A DNA stretch of 64,000 nt from Malus domestica (lineage: Eukaryota > Streptophyta > Magnoliopsida > Rosales > Rosaceae). Position 1 is the stretch's first letter. The number at the start of each line of letters is the position of its first letter. Under the pieces are notes generated by a model. The model worked only from the letters and a program-made list of their open reading frames with translations. It was not told the DNA's origin and did not search any database. The stretch spans positions 35,293,001 through 35,357,000 of the forward strand of contig NC_091671.1 in the NCBI RefSeq assembly GCF_042453785.1. Direction: 5' to 3'. Shown here piece by piece: positions 43,813 to 56,385 of this stretch. Made by a program: the position numbers and the translations under genes.

Positions 43813-44352
43813 TGTCACGGGCCGCATGTTAAAAACAAAGAAAATGCCCAAGACATCATATATCTAAGCCCATGAAGCCTTGTCTTCATGGAAGCTTCTG
43901 GAACGTCCCGGAGAAATCAAGAACGTGGCGGAGCATTCAAGATAATCTAGAGCATTCCGGAACATTCCACACAAGTGTACATATTTAAGCCTCACCTAGA
44001 ATAATCTAGATTAGGCAAGTTGTATCTAGAACTATGCTAGATATTTTTGGATGTAAGTAGGGGATTCTAGAACCCTCCATTGAGGAGGTGACTTAGGCCT
44101 ATAAATAGGAGGTAAGGCCATTTGGCCAAACCATCCAAGAATTGTAAGCAATTGTAAAGTTCTCCTAAGTTTCAATACAAAGCTTCCTTTCTCCCATCTT
44201 CTAAGTGATTTTAGCATTCTCCAAGCTATCTTAGCTTTCTTTGTGATTCGATCCGGGGAAGCGAGGCTTCGAAGGCTTACTTAGCTTGTTCATCGAGGTA
44301 TTCAAGTCTAAGCGCCGCACGGGCGGAAGGCTTAAAGAGTCATCCCGTGACA
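43813..44352 (+). repeat. 3' LTR of the chromovirus
   Basis: 540 bp, reads identical to the 5' LTR, TATA box at 44100-44107. Confidence 0.95.
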
Positions 44353-44576
44353 CTTGGACCATGTGGTGTAAGAGAACAATACCAACAACTTGCATACCAT
44401 CATCTTACTGTAGTAAAAGTAATAATATAATCATCAAGAACCATATCATTTGGTTTGCAAATGTAATTTAAAAAATTTGATCTCCCTATCATCATTCAAA
44501 ATTATTTACTTCGATATAAAATTTCACTAATATGGTCCAAAACCAGCAGCCTAAACTCAAAGTGTGTACTTTGAGC

Positions 44577-44960
44577 AAGGTTCTAAAAGACGCTAGGCGC
44601 TAGTCGGGCGGTGAGTTAGGCCTAGTGCCTAGGCGGCTAGGTGGATCAAGTAATTATATTGTATTTCGTGTAAATAATTATCTGTTGATACTTAAAATAT
44701 ATATAATTTCATCATAAACTATAAAACAAAATGACATATATATTATAAAGTATTGGAACATAATGAAAACATGAGGAACAAACATATAATATGTGTTTAT
44801 TTAAATGTTCAATAAGTCTCTTATAATTTATTGGAAACAATAAAATGCAAAAGAAAAGTTTTCATATCTAAGTGAGTTGCAACTTAAGCAAATGTCTAGA
44901 CGAATTAGACACATTTTCTTAATTTTCAAACGTATAACACTGTTTGACGGTGATTTTTAG
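44577..44960 (+). mobile_element. CTAGGCG-terminal repeat family R2, copy B
   Basis: It starts GGTTCTAAAAGACGCTAGGC and continues through AT-rich text matching the reverse complement of 25195-25682. Non-coding. It lies between the chromovirus and the PDAP1-like promoter. Confidence 0.75.
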
Positions 44961-45093
44961 AGAAGTGACTTTCAGATGGACCAAGATGCATAAGTAAATA
45001 GACAGAAACTGAAAAATACACCCACAGAGAGACCGTAGGTTTCAAGTGCAAAGAGGCAAAACCCAAAAAGTTGCAGCAGCTGCCTGCAACAGC

Positions 45094-45101
45094 TATAAAT
45101 A
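45094..45101 (+). promoter_or_regulatory. TATA box of the PDAP1-like gene
   Basis: TATAAATA lies 77 bp upstream of the ATG at 45178. A pyrimidine-rich leader (CTTTCTTCTCTTCTCTATCT) follows, as expected near a plant start site. Confidence 0.75.
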
Positions 45102-45177
45102 CTCAGCCAAACCCTTTTCTCTAATCCCTACCTTTCTTCTCTTCTCTATCTCCCTCTCTGCAGCTTTAATTGAGAAA

Positions 45178-48100
45178 ATGGGAAGAGGAAAGTTCAAGGG
45201 CAAGCCCACCGGCCACCGCCACTTCTCCACTCACGAAGAGATGGGTAAAAAAACCTCCCTCTTTCTCTATATATATATATATATATCTCTCTCTCTCTAT
45301 ACTTCAAATCTGGTTCGAACAATTGATATGTTTCTGTCTCTTATCTGTATATGTATATGTATATGTGTATTGATATGTGTATGCGCAGAGTCTCAGTTGT
45401 TTTCGGCTCTTTTAGATCTAGATTGATTTTTCAACGTTTTAGGCATTTCTGATTGTGGAATTTTGGTTGCCAATCTGAAATTTTGTAAAATTTTCCATGA
45501 AAGTTTGTTCTTTGAAGAATATTTTGATGATTTCGGCATGTGGGTTCTATTTGTATTAATTCAGTAAGCATTTCTGGTTGTAAAATTTTAGCTAGTCTAA
45601 AAGCTCGTAATTTTTTCGTGAAAGTTTGATTTTTTGAAGAATATTTTGGTCATTTTCGCATGTGGGTTCTTTTTGCATAGTTCAGCTTAGGAGCAGTTAA
45701 TTGGATAACCTCTGTAAGAAAACAAAATGGAAAACTTGTCCACAGTGATTGCTTTTAGCTTATTGGTAGTGGCTTGGCTTGAAGACTATTTTGTTCATTT
45801 TGGTATGCGGGTTCTTTTTGTTTTCACCCGGCTTAATATTCTGGAGTCTGGACCAGTAGATTGGATAACCGTCGTAAGAAATAGAAAATGATAACCTGTT
45901 CAAAGTTGTTGCTTCTAGCTTATTGGTAGTGATTTGCCTTGGAATTTGTAATATATTTGCTGGAGTATTCACTCGGGTCGGCTTGAAATTTGGGATGATT
46001 AGTTGGTTAAATGAATCAATGCAACCAAGCTTTATTAATTGCTAGTTTGGGGACCTTGGGGTTGGTGCATGAATTATGAATCCCTTTTCAGATATATTCT
46101 CTGAAAACATTCTCGGTCAGATTTTCACTTCCCTGCTACTTTTACTTGAAAAACCCATGACTTTGTAGGGACGCTTTGAAATTTACACCAAATTAAAGAA
46201 AATATGAAGTTTAACTATTGCTTGGGTTATAGTATATGTCAGACTGGGAAAGAATATTTCCCTCCACTATATTAATTCTACTCATGGTTTCTCGTGGACG
46301 GCTTTATTGGTTTATGTATGGAAAAAAAATTAAGATTTTTTTTATATCAGCTATTAAGATTTGTTGTTTATGATTGTTTAGTTGTATTATGAGTTTATCA
46401 GTTGTACTCCTGAAGACTGTATGAAGTTAATGGTTTGTGAGTTTGTATATTTGGGTGATGTCAACAATATCAGTTTCACTTAAGCTCAGACATTTTTTCT
46501 TTATGTCAAATTATATGGATGATTGGTAAAGTTGTTTCAAATGCCTTTGAACTTTTATATCTGCTATGAGCTGACTCAGCTTGCCTTTGTGTCTATACTT
46601 CAAATGGTTGCAGTTGCCGGTAGCTCTGCTCGTCCGCGTAGTTTTAAAAGGGTAATAATCTGTCCCTTCTCATTATGTATTACACTTTTCCTATATGATT
46701 TAATTGAAGACACTGCACTTTTCATGCTGCCGTCATGATTCTCAATTTTAGAGGCGGTGGTGTCAATAGGCTTTTAATAGTATTTTGTTTGAGCATGCAT
46801 ACGTACACAGATGCATGTAAAGTGTATAGGTGCTCATTATGCTCATTATGGAGTTTGCATTGATGGGACTACATAGAATTGGAATGTTAAATTAATGCAC
46901 TGAAGACATCTATATTAACTTAATGATGTTTCATATCCGTCATATTATCAAAGGAAAATTATTTTAGCAGAAGTCACAGAACCAAGATGTTCTGTAACCC
47001 AAACTTTCTGGCTGATAGGAATCATATGAATCGTGGCTGAACCAACCATAGGCAATAAGAATGCATCTTTTGTGGATGCCTCTAAGCATTACATGTTTCA
47101 AAGGATGACCATGTGAAACAAAGTTTTCTTTGCCCTGTAGGGCATGTCACAGTTATGGGCAGGCTGCAGTGTTTTAAGGACTCTTGTAAACCCATCGACC
47201 CAAAACCCATAATAGATATGTCCCTAATATGAATCTCACAGAAGCAACGTATTCTGATTTTGGTCCCTGCAGAGCTCACATTTGCCCATAACACTCTGAG
47301 TTTGTGAAAGAAATTGACAAAATTATTTCATTGTCCTGAAGTTGCAACAATTAGTAAGCTACATGTCTAAATTAGAAAATTAAACTACAGGAACCAAAAT
47401 GGAACTTCTCCCAAACTACGGGGACCAAAATCATATTTTTCCCTATAAATGAAAAAGAATTCTTAATATGAATTGCTTCTTCAGTAGCATGTTATATTTT
47501 TCTTCCTTTTGGGGTTGATTTCAAAACAGTCAATAAGTTCACCTGATTTGCTCCTATTGTAGTCTGGCATTGGGAGTAGGACTTTGAGTCTTTGATCCCG
47601 TGAAACGCACACATTAAACTTAAAGTAAGAATGAAATGGGCAGGCCATGAATGTTGGGCTATTAAGTGCTTAGTTTCCAAATATGAGATTACTTTCCAAA
47701 TATGGATATTAGCTACAAGCCTACAAATAACATGGGCACTGATAGTTTCACGTAGTAATTTTGCTCAATTACCAGTTTAAGAAAGAGAAATTTCTTGTGC
47801 CATTGATATCATTGTGTGCAACGTATGTGAGCTATATAGTGGCTTTATTGATTATATCCACCCTGCCTCGTCTGTTACTATGTCTCCCTCTTTCTCTTGC
47901 ATATGGATGAATTTAAGTTTGGTGCTGTTGCTGGGTATTAAAGGTTTATTTCTTTGATATCGTCAGGAAGAAGCCGAAGAGGAGGAGTCTGAAGAGGAAT
48001 CAGAAGAAGAACAGGAAGAATCCGAAGTCAGTATACTCATTATTTCTATTCCATTCTTCTTTATATCGAACTATTCTATTGTTAATGTGGAAGCATCTAC

Positions 48101-50450
48101 GTTTCTTATTAATTCCTACTTGTACCTTACTGCAATTTTGGCTATGTGTTCACAGAAACGGAAAGGCACTCAGGGAATCATTGAAATTGAGAATCCCAAT
48201 CTAGTAAAACCAAAGAATGTGAAGGCTAAAAATGTCGACGTAAGTTGGTGAAGAGAATTTTTGTATATTTTCAGTATTAACTCATTATAGTAAATTTATT
48301 TTCTGTTATTGTTTTGCAGATTGAGAAAACGACTGAACTCTCAAGGCGTGAAAGGTATGCAATGTTCCTCACCTCCTGTACATTCAATATCTATGGAACA
48401 AGTTCCGTGGCAAGTATCTGAGCAGTGTCTAAATTGTGAAGCAAAATCTTGCTTCTTCATTGATGATTCTTCTATCCCATTTTTCTTCAGTTTTATTTTC
48501 ACATATTTATAACTTGTTAATATCAAATATATGATTATTAATGCATCTTTCATGCGACTGTCAATAGAGCATGAGGCTTTAATAGTGGCATCCGGTTTTA
48601 TCTCTAAGCACCGGAATTATCCTACATTATCTAGGCTGACGTGGATTTTTATTTCTTCTCCTGTTTCTAGTTTTAGTTTTGAGGATATCACACAGGCAAA
48701 AGAGACCACCGGAATTTGTTCAATGGATATGAAATCTGTTAAACTGTACCTCGTATGAGGCTTTTGACTCTGTACCCTATGATGATATGACCTTAAAACA
48801 TTTTTGTTTTTGGTCAAGCCCTTAAAACATTTAACTCATCACTCTGTTTTTAGTGTTCTGAACCATAGGGAAGCGGAATTTTATACATAATTTGTCAAAA
48901 ATGAACTTTATAGGGGTAAATTATAATTTGTTTTTTAGATTATTTTCACCAGCCGGCAGCCGCACTGTTGAACAAAATAATAGTTTTATCAAAAGTTATG
49001 TTTTGCTGAAAGGATTTAGGAAAATGGTGGATAAAATTGAATTTATTGAAATATGTTCTTCATGTTATGCTTATGCCCTGGCATTCTGTCTGTGATTCCA
49101 TGTATCTTTAGTCATAGGAGTACTGGATGTTATTCTCATGGTTTTATGCTTCCAAATAGTACTTTTGACGATTGAACCTCCTTGAGGTCACATAATTTTT
49201 AGATGCAGTTTTCTATTTCGATATGATTGATTTGTGAAATCTCATGATCAATATTTTCAATTTGGTTGTCCTTAGAGTCAAATATTTGAGTTTTCCAAGG
49301 CCAAGTATTGTGTCAACTTAATGTCCATCCCTTGCAGAGAGGAGATCGAGAAGCAAAAGGCTCATGAGCGGTACATGAGGTTGCAGGAACAGGGAAAAAC
49401 GGAACAAGCAAAAAAGGATTTAGGTAATGTGGGAAATTGACAAATTCCAGCTTTGTATTTGGCAGTTGATTTAATTATATTAGGCACGTAATGATATGTT
49501 AACTGAATTTTCTTAATTCGCGTACACATAACATGGGTTCCGATATTTTTGCTTGAAAAGTCATATTTTATCTTGTAATTATATCTTCTTGCTGATATGT
49601 CACTCCAGTAACCAGTGGCTAAAACTAGATGTATGCTTCGCCCAAAGTTGAGTGACAATTAGTTATACGGAAGAATCAAAGACATGTCCAGGTCATCCAT
49701 GGTTCTTCCTGAATAGATTTTTCAACTTAGGTGGTGACTTTTTGTGTACTCCAATATTAGAGATTATATGCGACACCACTGTGTGTAGCTATATCTATGA
49801 AAGTTCTATTTCTGGAACTTTTCAAGTGATTTGGAATTTTGTCTATTGTTTCACTTACCTGCATGCTTAACAGTGTTGTTTGGTTGTGCCGAATATCAAT
49901 GTGAACATGTATCCCTGCTTGGTTCTAAATGCCTGTGGTTAATATAAAGATGCAACTCATAAAATTGCTCCACTGAACCCATTATCATATTGTGTTTTCC
50001 ATATTTGCTTTCCTTTATGGCTTACCGGCATCAAGTTCCAGGATATAGGAATAATTTCTCAATGCGTTTGTTACCCTTGTTTTGTGCCTCTCTGTGTCGC
50101 TTAACAATATGGTCTGTGACCCTGTATATCTCTATTTGAGTCGGTAGTTTATTTTCCTGTGCATCGTCTCTGTTGCCCTTGTTTCATTCTTTAATTTAAA
50201 TTGTTCTTGCAGAACGCTTAGCCATGATTCGCCAACAAAGGGCTGAGGCCGCTAAGAAGCGAGAGGAAGAAAAGGCTGGTGTGTACCCTGATTCATCATT
50301 ATTTTTTTTTGTTCCCATTTGTGATACTCCTCTGCCTTTCATGTTTTATTTGTTCAAAATCTTAATAATCCTCCTCCTTTTTCTCCTTACTCAAAATGGT
50401 CGATGATCATTTCAGCTAAAGAGCAGAAAAAAGGCGAGGGACGCAAGTGA
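45178..50450 (+). CDS. PDAP1: 28-kDa heat- and acid-stable phosphoprotein (PDAP1/PP28-like), 156 aa, 8 exons
   Basis: Exons are 45178-45244, 46614-46651, 47967-48026, 48156-48239, 48320-48354, 49338-49423, 50213-50278 and 50416-50450 (471 bp). Phases are consistent and borders are GT-AG. The start is MGRGKFKGKPTGHRHFSTHE. Exon 3 codes for 20 residues that are almost only Glu and Ser, typical casein kinase 2 sites. The conserved core follows: ENPNLVKPKNVKAKNV, TTELSRREREEIEKQKAHER, YMRLQEQGKTEQAKKDL and RLAMIRQQRAEAAKKREEEK. This is the casein-kinase-substrate PP28 family (PF10252). Its biochemical role in plants is poorly defined; translation-related or RNA-binding roles are suggested for relatives. 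I recall that in Arabidopsis the homologue AT5G46020 neighbours an ELF1 gene, AT5G46030. Confidence 0.93.
45264..45300. repeat. Compound (TA)n(CT)n microsatellite in intron 1
   Basis: About ten TA units followed by about six CT units, starting some 20 bp after the exon 1 donor site. Confidence 0.9.
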
Positions 50451-50834
50451 AATAAAGTTCTGGAGATGCCCAGTAATTGAATTCGGCTGCTTTCCTTGTA
50501 ACGTTTGACCTTTTTATCTGTATTATCTGTAGCCCAAGCAAACTCATATTACCAAGGTTTTCGCAATCTTATTTTACATTACTAGTTTATTTATGAAGTG
50601 TATGGAAATTGTTCGTATTTTATTGGAAACATGGTTTGGGGAAACAACCATTCATCGAAATAGTTGCTGTATACAGGTTTCGGTTTACATTGAGCTGAGC
50701 ACACAGAGTAATCCTTTGTGAGTATTTCTTGTTCAACTCCCTCTTCACTGTATCTTTTGCCTTGCAGAAATTGTGTCGGTGAGTGAGTTGTTCAAACGAA
50801 CTTTGCCGTTTCAGGTACCTAATGCTTCTGTAGT

Positions 50835-50837
<3 letters not shown>

Positions 50838-50889
<52 letters not shown>
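50838..50889. repeat. (CT)n microsatellite, about 25 units
   Basis: An almost pure CT run about 390 bp downstream of the PDAP1-like stop codon. Likely length-polymorphic. Confidence 0.95.
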
Positions 50890-50890
<1 letters not shown>

Positions 50891-52557
50891 GACCCTCCTA
50901 CCTTGTAACCAAATTTTCAACCTTTAGTGATTCTTTTCTAACAAATACAAGAACAAAGAATCTCCGAGGCTTAGGATAAGGGAGATTGTAAACGATTGAA
51001 ATGGAAAACATAGAAGTCGTGGCCGGCGGGTTTTCGACAGGAAAACCTCCTGAACCGACGAAAAGCAGGCAACCGTATGCGTATCTGTCGATGGTCCTTG
51101 GTTTGAGGTTATGGAACGTGAAAGAATCTGGTCTTAAACCACTGTTTAAGCAAATTACAGAAGGAAGATACCAAAATGTCTGATTTGGTTTATTTTGGCA
51201 TCAATTGGGCGGCTGCATGATCCACAAACCTTTTAAAAGCATAATCCTTATGAACGAATGAATCTCTCAAATTTACATTGTGTTTGTGCTTTGCTTTTGT
51301 CCATGCTCAAGTTTTCTGCAATCAACTTGTACCTTTCGCTTTTGCATAGAAAGTGAAAATTTGAAAGCAAATGCTTCTGTGTGTTGTTTCTTTGATCGAA
51401 GGGACGGATTCAAACTTAGAACCTCTTCCAAGATTAAGAAGATAGATGCCGTTGGATCAAGAGCGAGCTACTCCTTATTTCTTTTTTCTGGGTTGTATTA
51501 TAATTGTCTTCAACTCGCATAGGGCATCAACCCCAGCACTAGAGACCCCGTATTTGACTCCCCCGTGCCGATATTGCATCTATACAAACAAACAAAGAAC
51601 CTTTTAGTTTTTTTTTTTCTGTTATTTTTTATTATTTTTTATTATTTTTATGATTCTGGCTCTTTGCAAAGTAAAGGTAAAACTGATTACTCTTCCCCCG
51701 ACGGCCCTCGCAAAGCAGAGAGTCACGTTGGTTAAAAGTCGTCCTTTTTTTTATTCTAGCGAAGAAAAACTGTGGACATTCCATGTGATGTGGAACGTTA
51801 ACTTTGCTAGAGTCCAACATATGCATATGCGTAAGGATTGAACAGTTCTGCTTAATTTATTAAATATTTATACGTAGTTAAAAAAATGTTTCTCATGGAC
51901 AACTCGTAAACCCAAATTTGATGACATAATTAGATATTAAATATTGGAATGGCTGGACTGCTGCTCGGCAGCCTAAGAAAGAAGAAGAGAGGAATTCGAG
52001 TCTCCATTTCGTATGTGGTTTTAAATTAAAAGTAATTGGAAGTGGCGGATTGTTATGGTTGTTAAGGTTTTTATTTTCAATTTATTACATCCGAGTTTAA
52101 TTTTTCTTTCTTTTTTAGATTTTTAGCTAAAATGGTGTTTGAGATTGATATAATTCCTCACTTTGGTCCTCGAAATTGTTCACTGTCAATTATTTTGGTT
52201 GTTTTGTGAAAAATCTCCTTTTAAGTTGAAGAAACCACAAGATCAAGTGGGGTGGTTAATTTGACAAAAATACCTTTATTGGATATTTTTCACAGAACAA
52301 CGAAAATGATTTACAGTGGATAATCTTAAGGACTACTTATATCGATTTTAAATCTTAATGACCAAAATAAAGAGTTATGCCAACCTCATATTTTGGCTAA
52401 AAATTCTCTCTTTAGTGTTGTTAAAATGGAAATATTTCTTGTATTTAAAAAAAATATAGGTATCTAATTATTGATTAATCATAATTTTTAATTCATTCTT
52501 TGACTCTAGGCTAATTCCAAGAGCTTAGGAGCTGAAGTGGTTTGGATTAAAAATAAA

Positions 52558-52705
52558 GGAAAATTAATGAAAATGACATGAAAATTTTGAGTTTTAACGA
52601 TAAGGATAAAATAAAGGGTAAAGTGAATAGTATCAGTATTGACTTTTTAGTGTAAAAATGTGATTTTTCGTTAAAGTGAACAGTACATGGAGCTTTTCTT
52701 TAAAA
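52558..52705 (-). repeat. MITE-like repeat family R1, copy 3
   Basis: Reverse orientation: GAGTTTTAACGATAAGGATA, then AATAAAGGGTAAAGTGAATA, TTGACTTTTTAGTGTAAAAA, and TTTTTCGTTAAAGTGAACAG. It pairs closely with 10599-10750. Confidence 0.8.
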
Positions 52706-54947
52706 TTCCCTAAAAATAATGTATTGAAAATTTGGAAAGTTTAAAGACACGACTTAGTTGAGTATAATTGGTGGGAAATTTGTGGTGGTTTCATCAAAAT
52801 ATGGAAAGAGACTAATCTCATCTTTTTTTTTTTTTTTTGTCAAAAACTAATCTCATCTTTATAAAAGGGGATTATATTCTTTGAAGATGATATGAACCAC
52901 ATGTTTACTTACAGGGTAATACCAAAAATAAATAAATAAATAAATTCATTGTGCCAGGAACAGGTTCCAGAACACTAGATGTCATAATACAATAGGTTGA
53001 ATTTTTTTTTTCCAAGTTTTCAACCGGTTTTGATCCGTGTTCTCGGCACACTAAAAAACCTCTTAATATTAGGGAGACCATCTATTAAAGCATATTTTGT
53101 AAATCACATGACATGGTTGTTGATGATTAAATTATTACTTAAATGTTGATAAACGTGCTTATTTTCTATCAATGCACATCAAATGCAAATATGATCAAAA
53201 AATTAATCTACATAGCATTACTCCTACTTATATAAAATGAGTATTGGTATTTTTCCGATTCTTAACTTCACTCTTTTTACAAATTTTCTATTTACTAAAA
53301 CATGGATATTATAACTATTTTTATTACTAACACACATGTATTATAAAGTGTGGATTCCACATTAATGACATATTTTAGAATCATTATGATTCTTGAGTGT
53401 TTCGTGCTTATCATAATACAGGTGTTTAGAATCATTTCATGACATTGTCATACGTATTGGTTCCCATCTCAATACCAAGTAAACATGTCCTCAACTCTAA
53501 ACTTTTCTTATGTTTACTAATACATATAGAATTAGAGAAAATGCGGGTTTCTCCTTGAAATATATAAACGAATACCTGAAAATTGAGATTAAGATTAACT
53601 TAGGAATTAATTGATCTGAATACATTTCCTTACTTCTCATATTCCTAAATTCCCCAATTCACGTCTCCTCACATTCACATTAAGTAACACATGTCACAAA
53701 ATTCATAATTTAATACCCGAAATTAAGAAAACGATTTCTGAACGTTTTTTTTTCTTCTATTTTTGTTTCTTAATTATTTTTTTTAATTAGTCACTCTAAA
53801 AGCTAGAAATAAAAAAAAAGGTAATGAGCCCACCTCAACTCAATCCTTGTTATTTTGGGATTTAGAAGAGAATGGACCACATAAATATGTAATTTACAAC
53901 TCTGAATGTGAGGAATATTCTTTTGGCATTTCGAACCACTCTTATACTCTTTTATTTTCTTTTAATAAATTTTCTATTATTAAATTAATATATTGTATTG
54001 AATTAAATAAATATTAGTTAATTAAATATTAAATAATATGAGACTCGAAATGAAAGTACCCTTCTTGCATACATTCCCCATTATGTTGTCGGAACAAAAA
54101 TATTGCATGTATCAATATGGATGGAAATATTTAGTACATGAAATAGCGATTTGCTAGATATATAAATAGATGTATAAGATATAACTAATAAAACGGATCT
54201 TGTGTTCTGGAATTGGAATCAAAGAAAGATATTAAAATGACTCGCATGTTGTGACTTGGAATAAATGTTTCTTGGTAAAGGAAGGGAATAGTAATTTATT
54301 CATTCCTAATTTATTCCTATAGAACGTCTAGAAACAAGAAGATTAAATCGGATATATCGACAGATTCCCGCGTAGTCCAAAGAAAAAAAAAGATCCAATA
54401 TACCGTAACGAAGTATGATTCTCTTCTCTTTTTCTTTTTTCCCTTCTTGTTTTTCCTTCTTCTTCTTTCCCCTTCTATTTGAACGGATATGGTTAAAACA
54501 CGCTAATTTTTTATATATATTTTTTTAGAGAGAGACAAAATGGAGAGTGTGAGAGGACTGGAGAGAAGGAGGTGAAAATAAGAAGGGAAAGAATCTAAGT
54601 TTGACAGTGACATAATGTTTTTTGTCTAAATCAATGACGTGGACAAAAATAACATATATTTTATTTCATTGTGAAGAGACAACTGTAGCAGTTTCAAGAA
54701 GGTCTTATATAGGACAGTTACACTGTTACAGTTACACTTCTTACCACCGAAGTAAAGGCATGCTTACGTTTTTGTCCAGATGTCATTGTTTCATTAGCAC
54801 ATTACCTTGAGGTCTGGAGAAAGTTGCTAAGGTTTTTCTAATCCTCCATTCTCGAAAGGAAGAACATAAAATTCTTTTTCCTTTCCACAAAGATCAGGAG
54901 ATTAGATCTAGCTGTAAAAAAAATACTGCAATATAAAAATGTTCCCC

Positions 54948-55035
54948 TACCATTTAAGTCGTCACCCCCCCTCTCTATCTCTCTCATATTTCTGCTTATC
55001 ACAATAGAAATAAGTTGCCCATACCATTTAAGTCG

Positions 55036-55084
<49 letters not shown>

Positions 55085-55113
55085 TTCTGCTTATCACAAC
55101 AGAAATAAGTTGC
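54948..55113. repeat. Tandem duplication with differential CT expansion
   Basis: Two units (54948-55018 and 55022-55113) share ACCATTTAAGTCGTC, a CT-rich centre, and CATATTTCTGCTTATCACAA then AGAAATAAGTTGC. The centre is short and mixed in unit 1 and a pure run of about 22 CT in unit 2. Confidence 0.9.
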
Positions 55114-56209
55114 AATAAGGATAACGATTTCTGATTTCAAAACACACATTTCTGAGCTCTGACCAAAATAAAAAAAATTAACACACTTACTGACCGAAAA
55201 GTCAAACGGCCGCTTCGTGAAGAGGATGACACAGAGGAGAAAGAACCACGATAAAAACGTTTTTGTTTTTAATTTTCTGTTGTGTGTGTGTCAGTGCGTG
55301 TATGTTTAGGTCAACAATTCTACATATTGTTTATTTTGTAAATGAGTTTCTTGGTAGTGGGTTTTATTGGTCACCAAAGTATTCATGATTTATTGTTTTT
55401 GTTTCAAAACAAAATTAATTAAAGAACAGATAATTAGTGATTAGTTTATGCCATGTGGGATTGATTAAAGTGTGAATCTACATATACCTAATACCACCCC
55501 CCAAAAGGTACTCCATCATTTTAAGGATGTAATATTCACATACTCGTTCTATTTTTTACATATTTTTATTAATATTTGACTATTGATTTTCTCCGGATTT
55601 AGTACTATCATGCATTCAATATCATTTGATATAATAACATCATTTGTTTTATAAAAATGTCATTACCACGTGAATTGATGTCCCTTTTTTTTGGCATGTG
55701 GATATGAAACCATAATGCAATACTGCGGTGCTGGTGGTGGTGGAAGCGGTCAACTATATACATAGTACATAAGAGAGAAAATTAATAGTTAAGTTGGAAA
55801 GAATCGTTCTATGAAATTATCTTAATATACGTAAAATTACTTGTTGTAATTGCGTATTAGAAATCATCGTATTACGTATATGTGAAATGCATTCGTATAT
55901 GAGATAACCTTCCATGTGTCCAATTGATTATTGTTCCAGTCGTAGTTTTTTTTTCTGTTTGGTTAGAAGATCTCATAGGTTTCATTTAACAGACAAGATG
56001 CAAAACGATGAACATTTGCGATAAGTTGATGCCTAGTTGCGACTATTCATATTACGAGAATATTTTGTTTACTAGTCTCAAGTAATGGTGATGTTCATCA
56101 CCCAATTTATCAAAGGTAGATAAATTTGAATTTCAAAATCTGTATAGTTAATAGACACAAATCTCACAAACTCATCAAATAGTAATAAATATGGTGGTGA
56201 ACATTAATA

Positions 56210-56385
56210 TAACGAGTGTTTGTTCAACAACTCTTTTACAATTTATAAAAAAATAAAATGCAAAATAAAAGTTATTTATTTTCTATCTAAGTGAGAATCG
56301 CGATCTAGGCAGGTGCCTAAACATCATTTATTAATTTTCAAATGCCTAAAAAATGCTAGGTGGAAGTTTTTAAAACAGTGCTTGA
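56210..56385 (+). mobile_element. CTAGGCG-terminal repeat family R2, partial copy C
   Basis: It matches the 3' part of 44577-44960: GTGTTTGTTCAACAACTC-like text, ACAATTTATAAAAAAATAAA, TATCTAAGTGAGAATCGCGA, TTAATTTTCAAATGCC and GCTAGGTGGAAG. The 5' half is missing. Confidence 0.6.

Larger units (their letters stand above)
38550..44352 (+). mobile_element. Complete Ty3/Gypsy chromovirus
   Basis: 5803 bp with two 540-bp LTRs (38550-39089 and 43813-44352) that read as identical and share the terminal inverted repeat TGTCACGGG/CCCGTGACA. A primer-binding site TGGTATCAGAGCCA (39092-39105) matches initiator tRNA-Met. A polypurine tract GTGGGGGAGGA (43802-43812) precedes the 3' LTR. One 1554-codon ORF ends in a chromodomain. 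The flanks share CTTG (38546-38549 and 44353-44356), a 4-bp rather than the usual 5-bp duplication. Identical LTRs and an open frame indicate a very young, potentially competent copy. Confidence 0.96.

Noticed and set aside
45046..45426. 126-codon frame covering the PDAP1-like first exon
   Set aside because: It starts in the leader and runs through the intron 1 microsatellite; the spliced frame from 45178 fits the family.
51001..51183. Small ORF MENIEVVAGGFSTGKPPEPT...
   Set aside because: 60 codons, no recognised domain, no promoter or intron support; likely chance.
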